This document shows positions 26,013 through 34,341 of a stretch of 64,000 nt of DNA, piece by piece. The notes beneath the pieces were generated by a model. The model was not told where the DNA came from. It ran no database searches and saw only the letters and a list, made by a program, of their open reading frames with translations. Position 1 is the first letter of the stretch; the number at the start of each line of letters is the position of its first letter. The DNA comes from JASLBX01 sp035762665 (GTDB lineage: Bacteria; Actinomycetota; Actinomycetes; Jiangellales; Jiangellaceae), in the NCBI GenBank assembly GCA_035762665.1, contig DASTNZ010000077.1:14923-78922 (forward strand), in the 5' to 3' direction. Both the position numbers and the translations under genes were made by a program.

Positions 26013-26974
26013 TGGCGGAGGAGCTAGACCGGCTCGACACTGAGGGACGGCTGCCAGAAGCCGCCGATCTGGATCAGCTGACCACGCTGGAACAGCTTGA
26101 GTTGATGGGCCGCCAAGACCAGATGGCAGTTGAGGCCGTAGCGGCCGCGCGGGCCCAGCTCGCGCGCGCCGTCGATCTGGCGGCGGAGCGGTTGCGCAGC
26201 GGCGGGCGGCTCATCGAGCTGGGCGCCGGAACGCCCGGGCGGCTGGCTGTGCTCGACGCTGCCGAGTGCGGGCCGACCTTTGGTGTGGACGAGCGGGTGA
26301 TCGCCGTCATGGCGGGCGGATCTGACGCCGTCCGCAACGCGATCGAGCGCAATGAGGACGATTTCGACCTCGGTGTGGCCGACGTCCGCAACCGGAACCT
26401 AGGACCTGATGACGTGGTGATCGCGGTCAGCGCATCGGGTCGCACGCCGTACGTGCTCGGCGCGGTCGAGGTGGCTCGCGAGTCGGGCGCGCTCACTATC
26501 GCGGTCGTGAACAACCCTGGTTCGGCGCTGGCTTCGATCTGTGATGTGGCCATCGAGGCACTGACGGGGCCGGAGATCATTTCGGGCTCCACGCGGCTGA
26601 AGGCCGGCACGGCTCAGAAGCTCGTCCTCAACACGATCTCGACGCTGGTCATGGTCCGGCTGGGACGGACATACGGAGACCTGATGGTCGACGTCCGGGC
26701 GTCGAACGCCAAATTGCGCCGCCGGGCCCAGCGGATGGTGATGGAGGCGACCGGGGCCTCCGAAGGTGATGTCGCCGCCGCACTCGAGGCGGCCGGCGGC
26801 GAGGCCACGGTGGCTCTGGTCATGCTGCTGGCCGAAGTTGACGCAGACACGGCACGCGCCCGGCTGGCCGCCGTTTATGGCCATGTCCGCGAAGCCGCCG
26901 CCACGCCCCGCTCCGCGAGCGTATGCGCCGGAGTTGATCAACGCGTCATGGGTTCGGGTAGGGAGGACTCCTGA
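26012..26974 (+). CDS. murQ: N-acetylmuramic acid 6-phosphate etherase
   Basis: A 320-residue SIS-domain etherase that splits MurNAc-6-phosphate into GlcNAc-6-phosphate and D-lactate during peptidoglycan recycling. Diagnostic stretches are GAGTPGRLAVLDAAECGPTF, VAVSASGRTPYVLGAVE and TRLKAGTAQKLVLNTISTLV. The N-terminal LDTEGR corresponds to the family LxTExR motif. The ATG overlaps the stop of the kinase remnant and follows GGGAGG. It is under the DasR-like regulator. Its 3' end overlaps the convergent ACT-domain gene by 37 bases. Confidence 0.9.
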   Translation: MAEELDRLDTEGRLPEAADLDQLTTLEQLELMGRQDQMAVEAVAAARAQLARAVDLAAERLRSGGRLIELGAGTPGRLAVLDAAECGPTFGVDERVIAVMAGGSDAVRNAIERNEDDFDLGVADVRNRNLGPDDVVIAVSASGRTPYVLGAVEVARESGALTIAVVNNPGSALASICDVAIEALTGPEIISGSTRLKAGTAQKLVLNTISTLVMVRLGRTYGDLMVDVRASNAKLRRRAQRMVMEATGASEGDVAAALEAAGGEATVALVMLLAEVDADTARARLAAVYGHVREAAATPRSASVCAGVDQRVMGSGREDS

Positions 26975-27558
26975 AGGCGGCTCAGGACGTCGATCATCCG
27001 CTGCAGGCGTCCCAGCTCGGTGCGGTGGAACGCCGGCCCCTCGACTCGGGCCACGGTCAGCACGTGATCGCTCGGCAACGGCGCGCGGGCCAACCTGGCT
27101 TCGTCGGTCTCCGCGACAACCCGTGGCGGCCGGCGGCTGGGCAACGCGACGCGCGGCGGCGCACCGACGCTTGCCTGCGCGACCGCGCCCGCCCCGTCTG
27201 TGACGCACGCCCAGTCCGCTGCGAGCACCAGCGGCGCGGCGTCGGTAAGTGTGACCATGGCTCGCTGCGGGTTGGTGACCATCTGCGCGACGACATCGAT
27301 CTCCGGCATGGCCTCTGCAGTGCTTCTTGCGGTCCACACACCGTGCACCTTGATGCCGGGCGTGGAGCGCAGGGCGGAGAGCAGTCGGTCTCGCGGCTGC
27401 CCTCGCCACTCGAGCGTGATGTCGTCGAGCGCTCGGCCGGCGCCTCGTTCGAGCACCGAGATCTGGGCGATGTCGGCACCCAGGACGCCCAGAGTCCAGG
27501 TCACCCGGGCCAGCGACCCCGGTTGGTCAGGTAGCTCGATTCGTACTCGCAACACCAC
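26938..27558 (-). CDS. ACT-domain protein
   Basis: A 206-residue cytoplasmic protein with an N-terminal ACT domain (LRVRIELPDQPGSLARVTWT, then LGADIAQISVLER), usually an amino-acid-binding regulatory module. The second half (PLVLAADWACVTDGAGAV and on) resembles a degenerate acetyltransferase-like or second sensory region seen in actinobacterial members. The function is unknown. It starts at GTG 27558 or 27555 and runs convergent to murQ, overlapping its last codons. Confidence 0.75.
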   Translation of the reverse strand: MVLRVRIELPDQPGSLARVTWTLGVLGADIAQISVLERGAGRALDDITLEWRGQPRDRLLSALRSTPGIKVHGVWTARSTAEAMPEIDVVAQMVTNPQRAMVTLTDAAPLVLAADWACVTDGAGAVAQASVGAPPRVALPSRRPPRVVAETDEARLARAPLPSDHVLTVARVEGPAFHRTELGRLQRMIDVLSRLQESSLPEPMTR

Positions 27559-27643
27559 GGCTCCCCGTCTCGTCCGATCGGCGTACAGGCAACGTTGCCC
27601 GAGTGGCGTTGCGACGGCGTTTCCAGCTTGTTGCGCGCCGTGG

Positions 27644-28480
27644 TCAGCCTGCGGCGTCCGGATCCGCCCGGCGATGGCGGCCGCCGCGGCGGCGGGGAAG
27701 CGGCGCCGCGGGTTCGTCCTCCGAGTCGCGGAAGGTCAGCAGCAGCGGCGCGGTGTCGATATAGAGGTGACCGTTACGGCGGTCGGATTCGCTGCTCGTG
27801 AGCAGGGGCGCAGCTGCAGGCTTCGGCTCCTCTCGGACGGATCTTAAGATCGGTCTTTCGCGTCGCGGGCTCGGGTCCTCCATTGCGGGAGTCACCACGA
27901 CCGGCTTCGCATCGGAGCTCACGCCCTCGTCGAGGGTCGCCCGGCCGGCCGGGGACTCGCCAGTCGCATCCGGATGGGTCGGACCCTTGTCCAGGTCGGC
28001 TTCGGCCGGCGCAGGACCCGGCAGCCGTTGCCGGATCCGTACGGGCAATTGGTTCGGCGCCTGAGTATCGGGGGCTGTGTCGTCCACGGCTGAAGTCGCG
28101 GCCGGTGTCTCGTCGCCGACCTCCCTCCGAGCGACCTGCCCAACGGAGGCTTCACCGCCCTTGTTGTCGCCCGACTCGGTGTCGTGGGCTGCGGCACGAT
28201 CCTCCCGTCGGCGTCGCCGCCCTCGGGTGCCGACAGTCGGCGGCAACTCCTCCAGATCGCCATACGGAGCATCGATCCATTCCACACTCGTGGCCTCGCC
28301 GTGCCCGTGGATGGCCAGCATGTCGTCGATCGAGTTCCACATGCTGGTCGCAGGATGGGTCGAGCACCAGCGCAGGACGACCTGGCCGTCAGCAAATGCG
28401 ACGCCGTATGCCACCACGCCGACACCGGACACCCCGGTGTAGTCGATGTGGCGGATCAGCGCGAACCGTCGTGGCAGCAC
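27644..28480 (-). CDS. Conserved actinobacterial hypothetical protein
   Basis: A 278-residue protein. Residues 1-75 form a compact conserved-looking domain (RHIDYTGVSGVGVVAYGVAF, then MWNSIDDMLAIHGHGEAT). The remainder is a charged, Pro/Ala/Glu-rich disordered tail with Arg-rich blocks, ending GGRHRRADPDAAG. It starts at GTG 28480 behind AAGGTGA. I know no function. It is 85 bases upstream of the ACT-domain gene on the same strand, so it may be co-transcribed. Confidence 0.65.
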   Translation of the reverse strand: MLPRRFALIRHIDYTGVSGVGVVAYGVAFADGQVVLRWCSTHPATSMWNSIDDMLAIHGHGEATSVEWIDAPYGDLEELPPTVGTRGRRRRREDRAAAHDTESGDNKGGEASVGQVARREVGDETPAATSAVDDTAPDTQAPNQLPVRIRQRLPGPAPAEADLDKGPTHPDATGESPAGRATLDEGVSSDAKPVVVTPAMEDPSPRRERPILRSVREEPKPAAAPLLTSSESDRRNGHLYIDTAPLLLTFRDSEDEPAAPLPRRRGGRHRRADPDAAG

Positions 28481-28653
28481 GAAGAGTCACCTTGCGCCGA
28501 TCTGGCGCTCGTGCTTACGCCCCCCAAGCATGTACCTCACCCCAGCCACTGATCCATCCTTATGCATCCGGCGGCATATTGTCACTACTGACCTCAATGG
28601 GCCCGCCCAGTAAACAGCCCACGCAGATCGTAGGCAGACCCGACCTGCTCGGA

Positions 28654-29118
28654 TCAGCCCGGCTCGCCGACAGGAACGGGGCGACGGTCTCCCCAGAGGT
28701 ACCGCGGACCAGGACCCAGCGCGGCGGCCCGATCGCCCGGATTGTAGAGATGACACTTGTTCAACGAGAGGCAGCCGCACCCGATGCAGCTGTCCAGCTC
28801 GTCGCGGAGTCGCAGCAGCTCGGCTATGCGCTGATCCAGCGTTGTCCGCCAGCGCGAGGAAAGCTCGGACCAGTCGCTCGCCGTCGGAGTCCGCTTGCTC
28901 GGCAGCGTGTCCAGCGCGGCTCGGATGTTCTCGAGGCTGAGCCCGACGCGTTGAGCGGCCCGGATGAACGCGACGCGTCGCAACGTGGACCGCTCGTAGG
29001 TTCGGTGCCCACCGGAGGTACGTTCCGAGGAGAGCAGGCCCTTGGACTCGTAGAAGCGGAGGGCGGAAGGGGCAGCCCCGCTGCGAGCTGCCAGTTCGCC
29101 GATCGTCAGCTGACCCAC
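28654..29118 (-). CDS. soxR: Redox-sensitive MerR-family activator SoxR
   Basis: A 154-residue SoxR. The MerR helix-turn-helix (IGELAARSGAAPSALRFYES) is followed by a dimerisation helix and the [2Fe-2S] cluster motif CIGCGCLSLNKC. In actinobacteria SoxR responds to redox-active metabolites such as quinones or phenazines. It starts at GTG 29118 behind GGAGG. A SoxR-box-like palindrome lies 13 bases upstream, pointing to autoregulation. No oxidoreductase or exporter target is next to it. Confidence 0.92.
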   Translation of the reverse strand: MGQLTIGELAARSGAAPSALRFYESKGLLSSERTSGGHRTYERSTLRRVAFIRAAQRVGLSLENIRAALDTLPSKRTPTASDWSELSSRWRTTLDQRIAELLRLRDELDSCIGCGCLSLNKCHLYNPGDRAAALGPGPRYLWGDRRPVPVGEPG

Positions 29119-29130
29119 TCCGCCTCCAAA

Positions 29131-29148
29131 CCTCTAGTTGACTTTAAT
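29131..29148. promoter_or_regulatory. Putative SoxR box
   Basis: CCTCTAGTTGACTTTAAT matches the SoxR operator CCTCAAGTTAACTTGAGG at 13 of 18 positions, well on one half and weakly on the other. It lies directly upstream of soxR, and a small gene of unknown function begins 130 bases away on the other strand. Confidence 0.5.
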
Positions 29149-29277
29149 TTAGCGCGCCCCGCGTGCGCCACGTGCGGGTCGCGAGATGGTCACGAACCGG
29201 AAACACAGTCCGGCGGGAGCTGCGGGGAACGGATCCGATGTACTACAACCGGAGACGAGCCGACCGTGGAGAGATTC

Positions 29278-29496
29278 ATGAACGCCAACCCCGATGTCGA
29301 CCGCATGGTCGCCGACGCTGTGCGCACGATTCGCGACCGCTTCGGAGTCGCCGGCCTACGCGACCTTGTCACGCTGGCGACGACTGAGCTTCAGCGTGCT
29401 GAGCAGCTTGCTGACCGTGCGGCCCAGGACACCAGCGACATGGCCGATACCCAGGCGTGGATGGCCTTTACCGGAGAGGACTTCGACCGCCGCTGA
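29278..29496 (+). CDS. Small hypothetical protein
   Basis: A 72-residue acidic, helix-prone protein (MVADAVRTIRDRFGVAGL, then LATTELQRAEQLADRAAQDT) with no membrane segment. GGAGAG precedes the ATG and a clear hairpin follows, so it looks like a complete monocistronic gene. It shares the upstream region with soxR. I recognise no family. Confidence 0.65.
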   Translation: MNANPDVDRMVADAVRTIRDRFGVAGLRDLVTLATTELQRAEQLADRAAQDTSDMADTQAWMAFTGEDFDRR

Positions 29497-29503
29497 CCTG
29501 GAG

Positions 29504-29538
29504 GAAGCAGCCTCACCTTCACCACGTGAGGCTGCTTC
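29504..29538. terminator. Hairpin terminator between small ORF and otsA
   Basis: Perfect 13-base arms GAAGCAGCCTCAC (29504-29516) and GTGAGGCTGCTTC (29526-29538) with a 9-base loop. It can serve both the small gene on the plus strand and otsA on the minus strand. Confidence 0.8.
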
Positions 29539-29554
29539 ACCAAGAGGTGAGCCG

Positions 29555-30949
29555 TTACGCGGCTCGCAAGGTCTCCAAATACTCCCGTGCCCACCGGTTG
29601 ATGTCGTGGGTGGTGACGTGCTCCCGCAACCGGCGCATCCGGTCCTCCGCCTCGGCGGTGTCGATCCGCATCGCGGCGAGCATCGTCCTCTTGAGCCCGT
29701 CGATGTCGTGTGGGTTGACCAGGAATGCACCATCCAGCTCGTCTGCCGCACCGGCAAACTCTGACAGCACGAGTGCACCGCGCAGGTCGGTGCGGGCCAT
29801 TACATACTCCTTGGCGACCAGGTTCATGCCGTCCCGCAGCGGGGTAACGACCATGACGTCCGCCGCCCGGAGCAGCGCAACGAGCTCTGACCGCTCGTAC
29901 GACGAGTGGAGGTACTGGACGGCCGGAACGCCGATCCGGCCGTAGTCGCCGTTCATCCGGCCAACCTGCAGTTCGATCTCGTCGCGCAGATTTTGGTACG
30001 CCTCGACCCGTTCCCGGCTGGGTGTGGCGACCTGAACGAAGACTGCCTCGTCAGGCGTGACCTCACCGTCCGCGAGCAGCTCTCCCCAGGCCTGAAGGCG
30101 ATGCCGGATGCCTTTCGTGTAGTCGAGCCGGTCGACGCCGAGCAGCACGTGCTCAGGTGAGCCGATCTCCTCGCGGACCTCCGCGCTGCGGGCCAGCACG
30201 TCAGGGTCGCGGGCGAGTCGCTCGACCTCTGTCACCTCGATCGAGATTGGGAACGCTCGCGCCAGCACCTTACGGCCTTCGTGCTGAACCACCCGGTCAT
30301 CCGCGGTGGTCGCCTCGGTGAAGCGGGTGCAGAGCGCGACGAAATTGTCGGCGGCGCCAGCGCGCTGGAAGCCGACCAGGTCGGCCCCGAGCAGCCCTTC
30401 CAGAATCTGCCGCCGCCACGGCAGCTGGGCGAACAGCTCGACAGGAGGAAAGGGGATGTGCAGGAAGAAGCCGATCTTCAGGTCGGGGCGCATCTCGCGC
30501 AGCATCCGCGGGACGAGCTGGAGCTGGTAGTCCTGGACGAATACGGTGGCGGCATCGTCGGCGATCTCGGCGGTGGCTTCGGCGAACCGCTGGTTGACGC
30601 GTACGTAGGCCTCCCACCACTCGCGGTGGTATTCGGCGGGGACGATGACGTCGTGGTACAGCGGCCAGAGCGTCGCGTTAGCGAAACCCTCGTAGTAGAG
30701 ACGGATGTCTGGCCCGCTCAGCGGGACTGGGACGAGCTCCATGTCCTCGGATGAGAACGGCGCCGGCGCATCGTCCGCGCTGCCCGTCCAGCCGACCCAT
30801 GCGCCGTCGTACGCCCGCATGACTGGGGCTAATGCCGTGACCAGGCCGCCCGGACTTCGTCGCCAGCGCACCTGACCGCTGGGATCGGTCACCCGATCGA
30901 CCGGAAGCCGGTTGGCGACAACGATGAAGCTACTCGTGCCGGTTTGCAC
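29555..30949 (-). CDS. otsA: Trehalose-6-phosphate synthase
   Basis: A 464-residue GT20 glycosyltransferase that makes trehalose-6-phosphate from a nucleotide-glucose and glucose-6-phosphate. Conserved stretches include VVANRLPVD, RRSPGGLVTAL, FVQDYQLQLVPRMLRE, FFLHIPFPPVELF and GVDRLDYTKGIRHRL. The length is typical. It starts at GTG 30949 behind GAGGAGG. otsB lies about 1 kb away on the other strand, so the two genes of the pathway are close but not in one operon. Confidence 0.95.
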   Translation of the reverse strand: MQTGTSSFIVVANRLPVDRVTDPSGQVRWRRSPGGLVTALAPVMRAYDGAWVGWTGSADDAPAPFSSEDMELVPVPLSGPDIRLYYEGFANATLWPLYHDVIVPAEYHREWWEAYVRVNQRFAEATAEIADDAATVFVQDYQLQLVPRMLREMRPDLKIGFFLHIPFPPVELFAQLPWRRQILEGLLGADLVGFQRAGAADNFVALCTRFTEATTADDRVVQHEGRKVLARAFPISIEVTEVERLARDPDVLARSAEVREEIGSPEHVLLGVDRLDYTKGIRHRLQAWGELLADGEVTPDEAVFVQVATPSRERVEAYQNLRDEIELQVGRMNGDYGRIGVPAVQYLHSSYERSELVALLRAADVMVVTPLRDGMNLVAKEYVMARTDLRGALVLSEFAGAADELDGAFLVNPHDIDGLKRTMLAAMRIDTAEAEDRMRRLREHVTTHDINRWAREYLETLRAA

Positions 30950-31094
30950 CTGCTCGTCCTCCTCGTCTCCGTAACGTTAGCCAACGTTCACCGGTGACGA
31001 AGGCACGTCCATCGTCTCACTCGCCCGCCAGCTGTGGTAGACACTCGGCCTGTCGCGCGCAGCACGAATCGACCCCTCTCATACCATTGCGCCC

Positions 31095-31409
31095 ATGGAT
31101 GCTGCTCCTGCCGCCCAGCCTTTTGATCACGATGACTTGAGCGAGCGTGATCGCGCAATGCTGGATTTCGAGCGGCAGTGGTGGAAGTACGCGGGTGCCA
31201 AGGAGCAGGCCGTCCGGGATTCCTTCGGCATGCCTGCCACGCGCTACTACCAGGTGCTCAATGCGCTGATCGACCGACCGGCGGCGCTTGCCTACGACCC
31301 GATGCTCGTCAAGCGGCTGCGCCGGCTGCGGTCGGCTCGGCACGGGCCACGAAGCGCCGTGCAAGTGTCCGGGCGTGCCCGGCCGGCAACTGGTGGCGTA
31401 CCCTCCTGA
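31095..31409 (+). CDS. DUF3263 domain protein
   Basis: A 104-residue soluble protein of the DUF3263 family (LSERDRAMLDFERQWWKYAG, then FGMPATRYYQVLNALIDRP). It looks like a small helical DNA-binding-type domain, but its function is unknown. It is conserved in actinobacteria next to a LytR_C protein, as in the Rv0430-Rv0431 pair of Mycobacterium tuberculosis, and the same order is seen here. There is no clear ribosome site, so a short or absent leader is possible. Confidence 0.85.
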   Translation: MDAAPAAQPFDHDDLSERDRAMLDFERQWWKYAGAKEQAVRDSFGMPATRYYQVLNALIDRPAALAYDPMLVKRLRRLRSARHGPRSAVQVSGRARPATGGVPS

Positions 31410-31413
31410 CGCT

Positions 31414-31986
31414 GTGACCGAACGTTCGCGCTTCGACCGGGCCTGGCCATCGCTGCTGGCGTTGGTCGGAACGATCGCGGTCGTGTTGGCCCTGCTGTGG
31501 GCATTCGGCAGCGACATCGACCCGAACCGCACGGACGACGAACCGGTGGCGGAGGACGGCGATCTGGCGGAGGAAGGCGCCGTGGACGAAGGTGCTACCG
31601 ACGAGCCGGAAACTGACAGTGGCGAACAAACCGCCGAGGAAACTCCGGAAGAGGAATCCGAACCGCCGTCCGAGCCGGTTACTGCGCCCCCTGAGTTGCG
31701 TACTCCCGTCGGGATCCTTAACGCCACGTCGGTCTCCGGCCTTGCCGGTCGCGCGCAGGAGCGGCTCGAGGAGGGCGGATGGTCCGTCCCTGCTATCGAC
31801 AGCACGAGTCGTGAGATCGAGGCCACGACCGTGTATTACCCCTCTGGGCTAGAAGAATCGGCTGAGGCGCTCCGAGCGCAGTTTCCGGAGATCGCCCGGA
31901 CCGCGCCCACCGAGCCAGGGCTGGCTCAGGATCGGCTAGTCGTAATCTTGGGCCAGGATTACGCCGACGCCGTTGGCGAGGGCTGA
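31414..31986 (+). CDS. Membrane protein with LytR C-terminal domain
   Basis: A 190-residue bitopic protein: a short cytoplasmic start, one membrane helix (LLALVGTIAVVLALLWAF), an acidic Glu/Asp/Pro linker of about 65 residues and a LytR_C domain (VGILNATSVSGLAGRAQERL). Such proteins are cell-envelope-associated; VirR of M. tuberculosis has the same layout and is linked to envelope integrity. It starts at GTG 31414, four bases after DUF3263, and its end overlaps the otsB start (ATGA), so the three genes are coupled. Confidence 0.85.
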   Translation: MTERSRFDRAWPSLLALVGTIAVVLALLWAFGSDIDPNRTDDEPVAEDGDLAEEGAVDEGATDEPETDSGEQTAEETPEEESEPPSEPVTAPPELRTPVGILNATSVSGLAGRAQERLEEGGWSVPAIDSTSREIEATTVYYPSGLEESAEALRAQFPEIARTAPTEPGLAQDRLVVILGQDYADAVGEG

Positions 31987-32780
31987 TGAGCGAGTTGCCG
32001 ACGCCGGCGACGCCGCAGGCTCGATCGGCGCTGGCCGCCGCGATAGCGGACCCGGCTCAAACTCTTGTCGCGTTGGATTTCGACGGGACGCTCGCTCCGA
32101 TAGTGTCACGGCCCGAGGACGCCGTCGCCCATACCGGCGCAGCCGACGCCATGGCGGGGCTCGCGGCCGCCGGCTTCCGCATTGCTGTGATCACCGGCAG
32201 GCCGGTGGCCGATGTCCTGCGACTCGGGTCCGGATTCGCGGACGTACCGGGCTTGATGATCTACGGACATTACGGCCTGGAGCAGTGGGTCGATGGCGAG
32301 TTGTCTACTCCGGAGCAGCATCCGGGCGTCGATCCGGCAAGGGCGGCGATCCGAGAGCTGGCCAGATCCCGCGAGGGTGTCGAAGTAGAGGACAAGGGCC
32401 ACTCCGTCGCTCTCCATACCCGCAACGCGTCGGACCCGGCTACGGCGTTCGCTGACCTGCGCCCGCTGGCCGAGCAGATCGGAGCCGAGAACGACCTCGA
32501 GGTCGCGCCGGGCCGGTTCGTCCTTGAGTTGCGTCCAGCGGGCATGGACAAGGGCGGAGCGCTGCGCTCCGTCATCGCGGCATTGGGTGTGCAGACAGTT
32601 GTGTTTGCCGGTGACGACCTGGGCGACCTGCCGGCGGTGTGGGCCCTGCGTGAGCTGGACATCGCGAGTGTGGTCGTCTGTAGCGACTCGCCTGAGACGC
32701 CGGACGAGTTGCGGCGGGCTGCCGACGTTGTGGTCGACGGCCCGGATGGCGTGATCGACCTGCTGCGCGAGCTGTCCTGA
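31986..32780 (+). CDS. otsB: Trehalose-phosphatase
   Basis: A 264-residue HAD-superfamily phosphatase converting trehalose-6-phosphate to trehalose. Motif I is VALDFDGTLAPIV, the cap begins after the VITGRPVADV motif II, and VVFAGDDLGDLPA is motif IV. RPAGMDKGGALR supplies the motif III lysine. It overlaps the LytR_C gene by ATGA. With otsA nearby, the window encodes a full OtsAB trehalose route. Confidence 0.93.
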   Translation: MSELPTPATPQARSALAAAIADPAQTLVALDFDGTLAPIVSRPEDAVAHTGAADAMAGLAAAGFRIAVITGRPVADVLRLGSGFADVPGLMIYGHYGLEQWVDGELSTPEQHPGVDPARAAIRELARSREGVEVEDKGHSVALHTRNASDPATAFADLRPLAEQIGAENDLEVAPGRFVLELRPAGMDKGGALRSVIAALGVQTVVFAGDDLGDLPAVWALRELDIASVVVCSDSPETPDELRRAADVVVDGPDGVIDLLRELS

Positions 32781-32786
32781 TTGCCG

Positions 32787-33590
32787 CTATGCGGCTCGCC
32801 ATGTCCACGTCATGGTCGCGGCTAGCGGCTGGTCGGGGCTCACCACGAACGGCTCCAGGTTGAGCGCATCCGGCGGTCCTGTCTGCGGTTCCACACACAG
32901 CGCCTCGAGCGGCTTGGTGTAGACGACGCCGTACCGGGTGTCACCCGAGATCGCCAGCGACAGCGCACCCGGCCAGGTCAACGTGACCGGCCAGCGCACT
33001 CCGTCGAAACAGTCGTCCCACGGCTGGTCGGTTATCGGCCCGCGCTCGCCCGTAGGGATGCCGGTGGCGTCCCGGATCAGTATCGCCTCGGCGTCGAGGT
33101 CGATCTCGACTGGATCACTTCCGGACGTGAGGTGTCGCCGGAACCAGGGATGCCACCCGGCAGCAGCCGGGAAGGCCTCGTCGTCGGCGTGTACCTCGAC
33201 TTGGAAGTCGGCGACCCGCTCACCGAGGCGGATTACCTGGCGGACGTACCCGCGCCACGGCCAGCGATCGTCCAGCGCGCAGTCGATGACTGCCGAGTCG
33301 CTCGTGGCGTCGGCGACCCACCACGGTCGGTCGACGACCGTGCCGTGGATCGCATGCGGGCCCCAGTTCACCGGCAGTTGGTGCTCGCGGCCGTTGAGCG
33401 TGAACCGTCCGTTCCGGATCCGTCCGGCCCATGGCGCCATCACGAAACTGCCCCAATGGAACGGGCTCGCCTGATCCACATGAGCCAGGACCTCGACACC
33501 ATCCACAGCGAAGTGGGTGACTCGACCGCCGGCATCGAGATCAAGGTGCAGGACGGCATCGCCGCCGCGGAGGGTCAAGTCACGATCCAT
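32787..33590 (-). CDS. Aldose 1-epimerase family protein
   Basis: A 267-residue galactose-mutarotase-fold protein that interconverts sugar anomers. Typical stretches are MAPWAGRIRNGRFTLNG, GPHAIHGTVVDRPWWV (first active-site histidine), AAGWHPWFRR (second) and CVEPQTGPPDALN with the acidic residue. The sugar is unknown. It follows the HEARH-motif gene by only 2 bases on the same strand, and is convergent with otsB. Confidence 0.88.
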   Translation of the reverse strand: MDRDLTLRGGDAVLHLDLDAGGRVTHFAVDGVEVLAHVDQASPFHWGSFVMAPWAGRIRNGRFTLNGREHQLPVNWGPHAIHGTVVDRPWWVADATSDSAVIDCALDDRWPWRGYVRQVIRLGERVADFQVEVHADDEAFPAAAGWHPWFRRHLTSGSDPVEIDLDAEAILIRDATGIPTGERGPITDQPWDDCFDGVRWPVTLTWPGALSLAISGDTRYGVVYTKPLEALCVEPQTGPPDALNLEPFVVSPDQPLAATMTWTWRAA

Positions 33591-33592
33591 GC

Positions 33593-34045
33593 TCAGAACT
33601 CCCCGCCGACCCCGCGCCGGAAGACGGGGCGAAGTGGGCGCTCCTTGTATCCGCCGTCGAGTAGACCGGCACGCGTTTCGAAGATATTCCGGGATGCTGG
33701 GTCACCGGTGCGGATCCACGACCAGCCGGCGGCAATGGCGTAGAGCACGAGCATGACCGGACCGAAACAGAAGGCGTACTGGGTCGCATGCCGGGCCTCA
33801 TGGGCGAGGAGGCGGGGTCGGCGGTCATGGATCTCCTGTCCGCGTTTGAACAACACGACGTTGCCGAGCGTGAATGCTGGCGCCGGCGGTACGGGTATCC
33901 GGTAGCCGTAACCGATGACGAGGCCCTCAGGACCAACCTTGAGCCGAGCCCGTCCGGCAACTGCGACGATGAGTCCGAGCGCAGTGGAGAGGTTGATCAC
34001 GTTGACCACTAAACGAACCCAGTAAGCGGCCTTCACGGCGGCCAT
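33593..34045 (-). CDS. Membrane protein with HExxH motif
   Basis: A 150-residue protein with an N-terminal hydrophobic segment (LVVNVINLSTALGLIVAVAG), a metal-binding-type LLAHEARHATQY motif near residue 80, a second hydrophobic stretch (FGPVMLVLYAIAAGWSW) and a conserved-looking RTGDPASRNIFETRAGL tail. It resembles small actinobacterial proteins of unknown function with an HExxH helix; protease activity is unproved. ATG 34045 is used; upstream open sequence is not protein-like. It is the first gene of a two-gene unit with the epimerase. Confidence 0.7.
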   Translation of the reverse strand: MAAVKAAYWVRLVVNVINLSTALGLIVAVAGRARLKVGPEGLVIGYGYRIPVPPAPAFTLGNVVLFKRGQEIHDRRPRLLAHEARHATQYAFCFGPVMLVLYAIAAGWSWIRTGDPASRNIFETRAGLLDGGYKERPLRPVFRRGVGGEF

Positions 34046-34226
34046 CCTGCCATGGTCCTCGCACGTCGACTGACCCTTACAGATATGGGGCAGCAGCGCA
34101 GTGGACAGCGGCAGTTGGGTGGCAGAAGCACCACTTGTAGGCCGTGTGTTTGAAATACGAGACGGTTGTCTCAGCATACGGTCGATTGTGTCGCCGGCGC
34201 CGGACGTTGCGTAGAGTCGCGAGCAA

Positions 34227-34329
34227 CTTCATCCAGAGGGGCAGAGGGATCCGGCCCAGCGAAGCCCCGGCAACCACCGCATTGCGGAAGGTGCCAATTC
34301 CGGCCCGCGACGTCGCGGGAGAGATGAGG
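34227..34329 (+). ncRNA. SAM riboswitch (S-box type)
   Basis: An S-adenosylmethionine riboswitch in the thrC leader. P1 is CTTCATC (34227-34233) with GATGAGG (34323-34329). The core shows AGAGGG, then AGCGAAGCCCCGGCAACC, then AAGGTGCCAATTCC, the hallmark S-box strings. P3 is CCGC-ATT-GCGG and P4 is CCCGCGA-CG-TCGCGGG (34304-34319). The thrC ribosome site GGAGG begins at the end of P1, so ligand binding probably hides it and blocks translation. The core is shared by SAM-I and SAM-IV; I cannot separate them without covariance scoring. Confidence 0.88.
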
Positions 34330-34341
34330 GAGGAATCTGGC

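Noticed and set aside
27883..29496. 537-codon plus-strand open frame from the hypothetical gene to past soxR
   Set aside because: It lies antisense to two supported genes; only the last 72 codons, from 29278 with a ribosome site, look real and are in a different frame from it.
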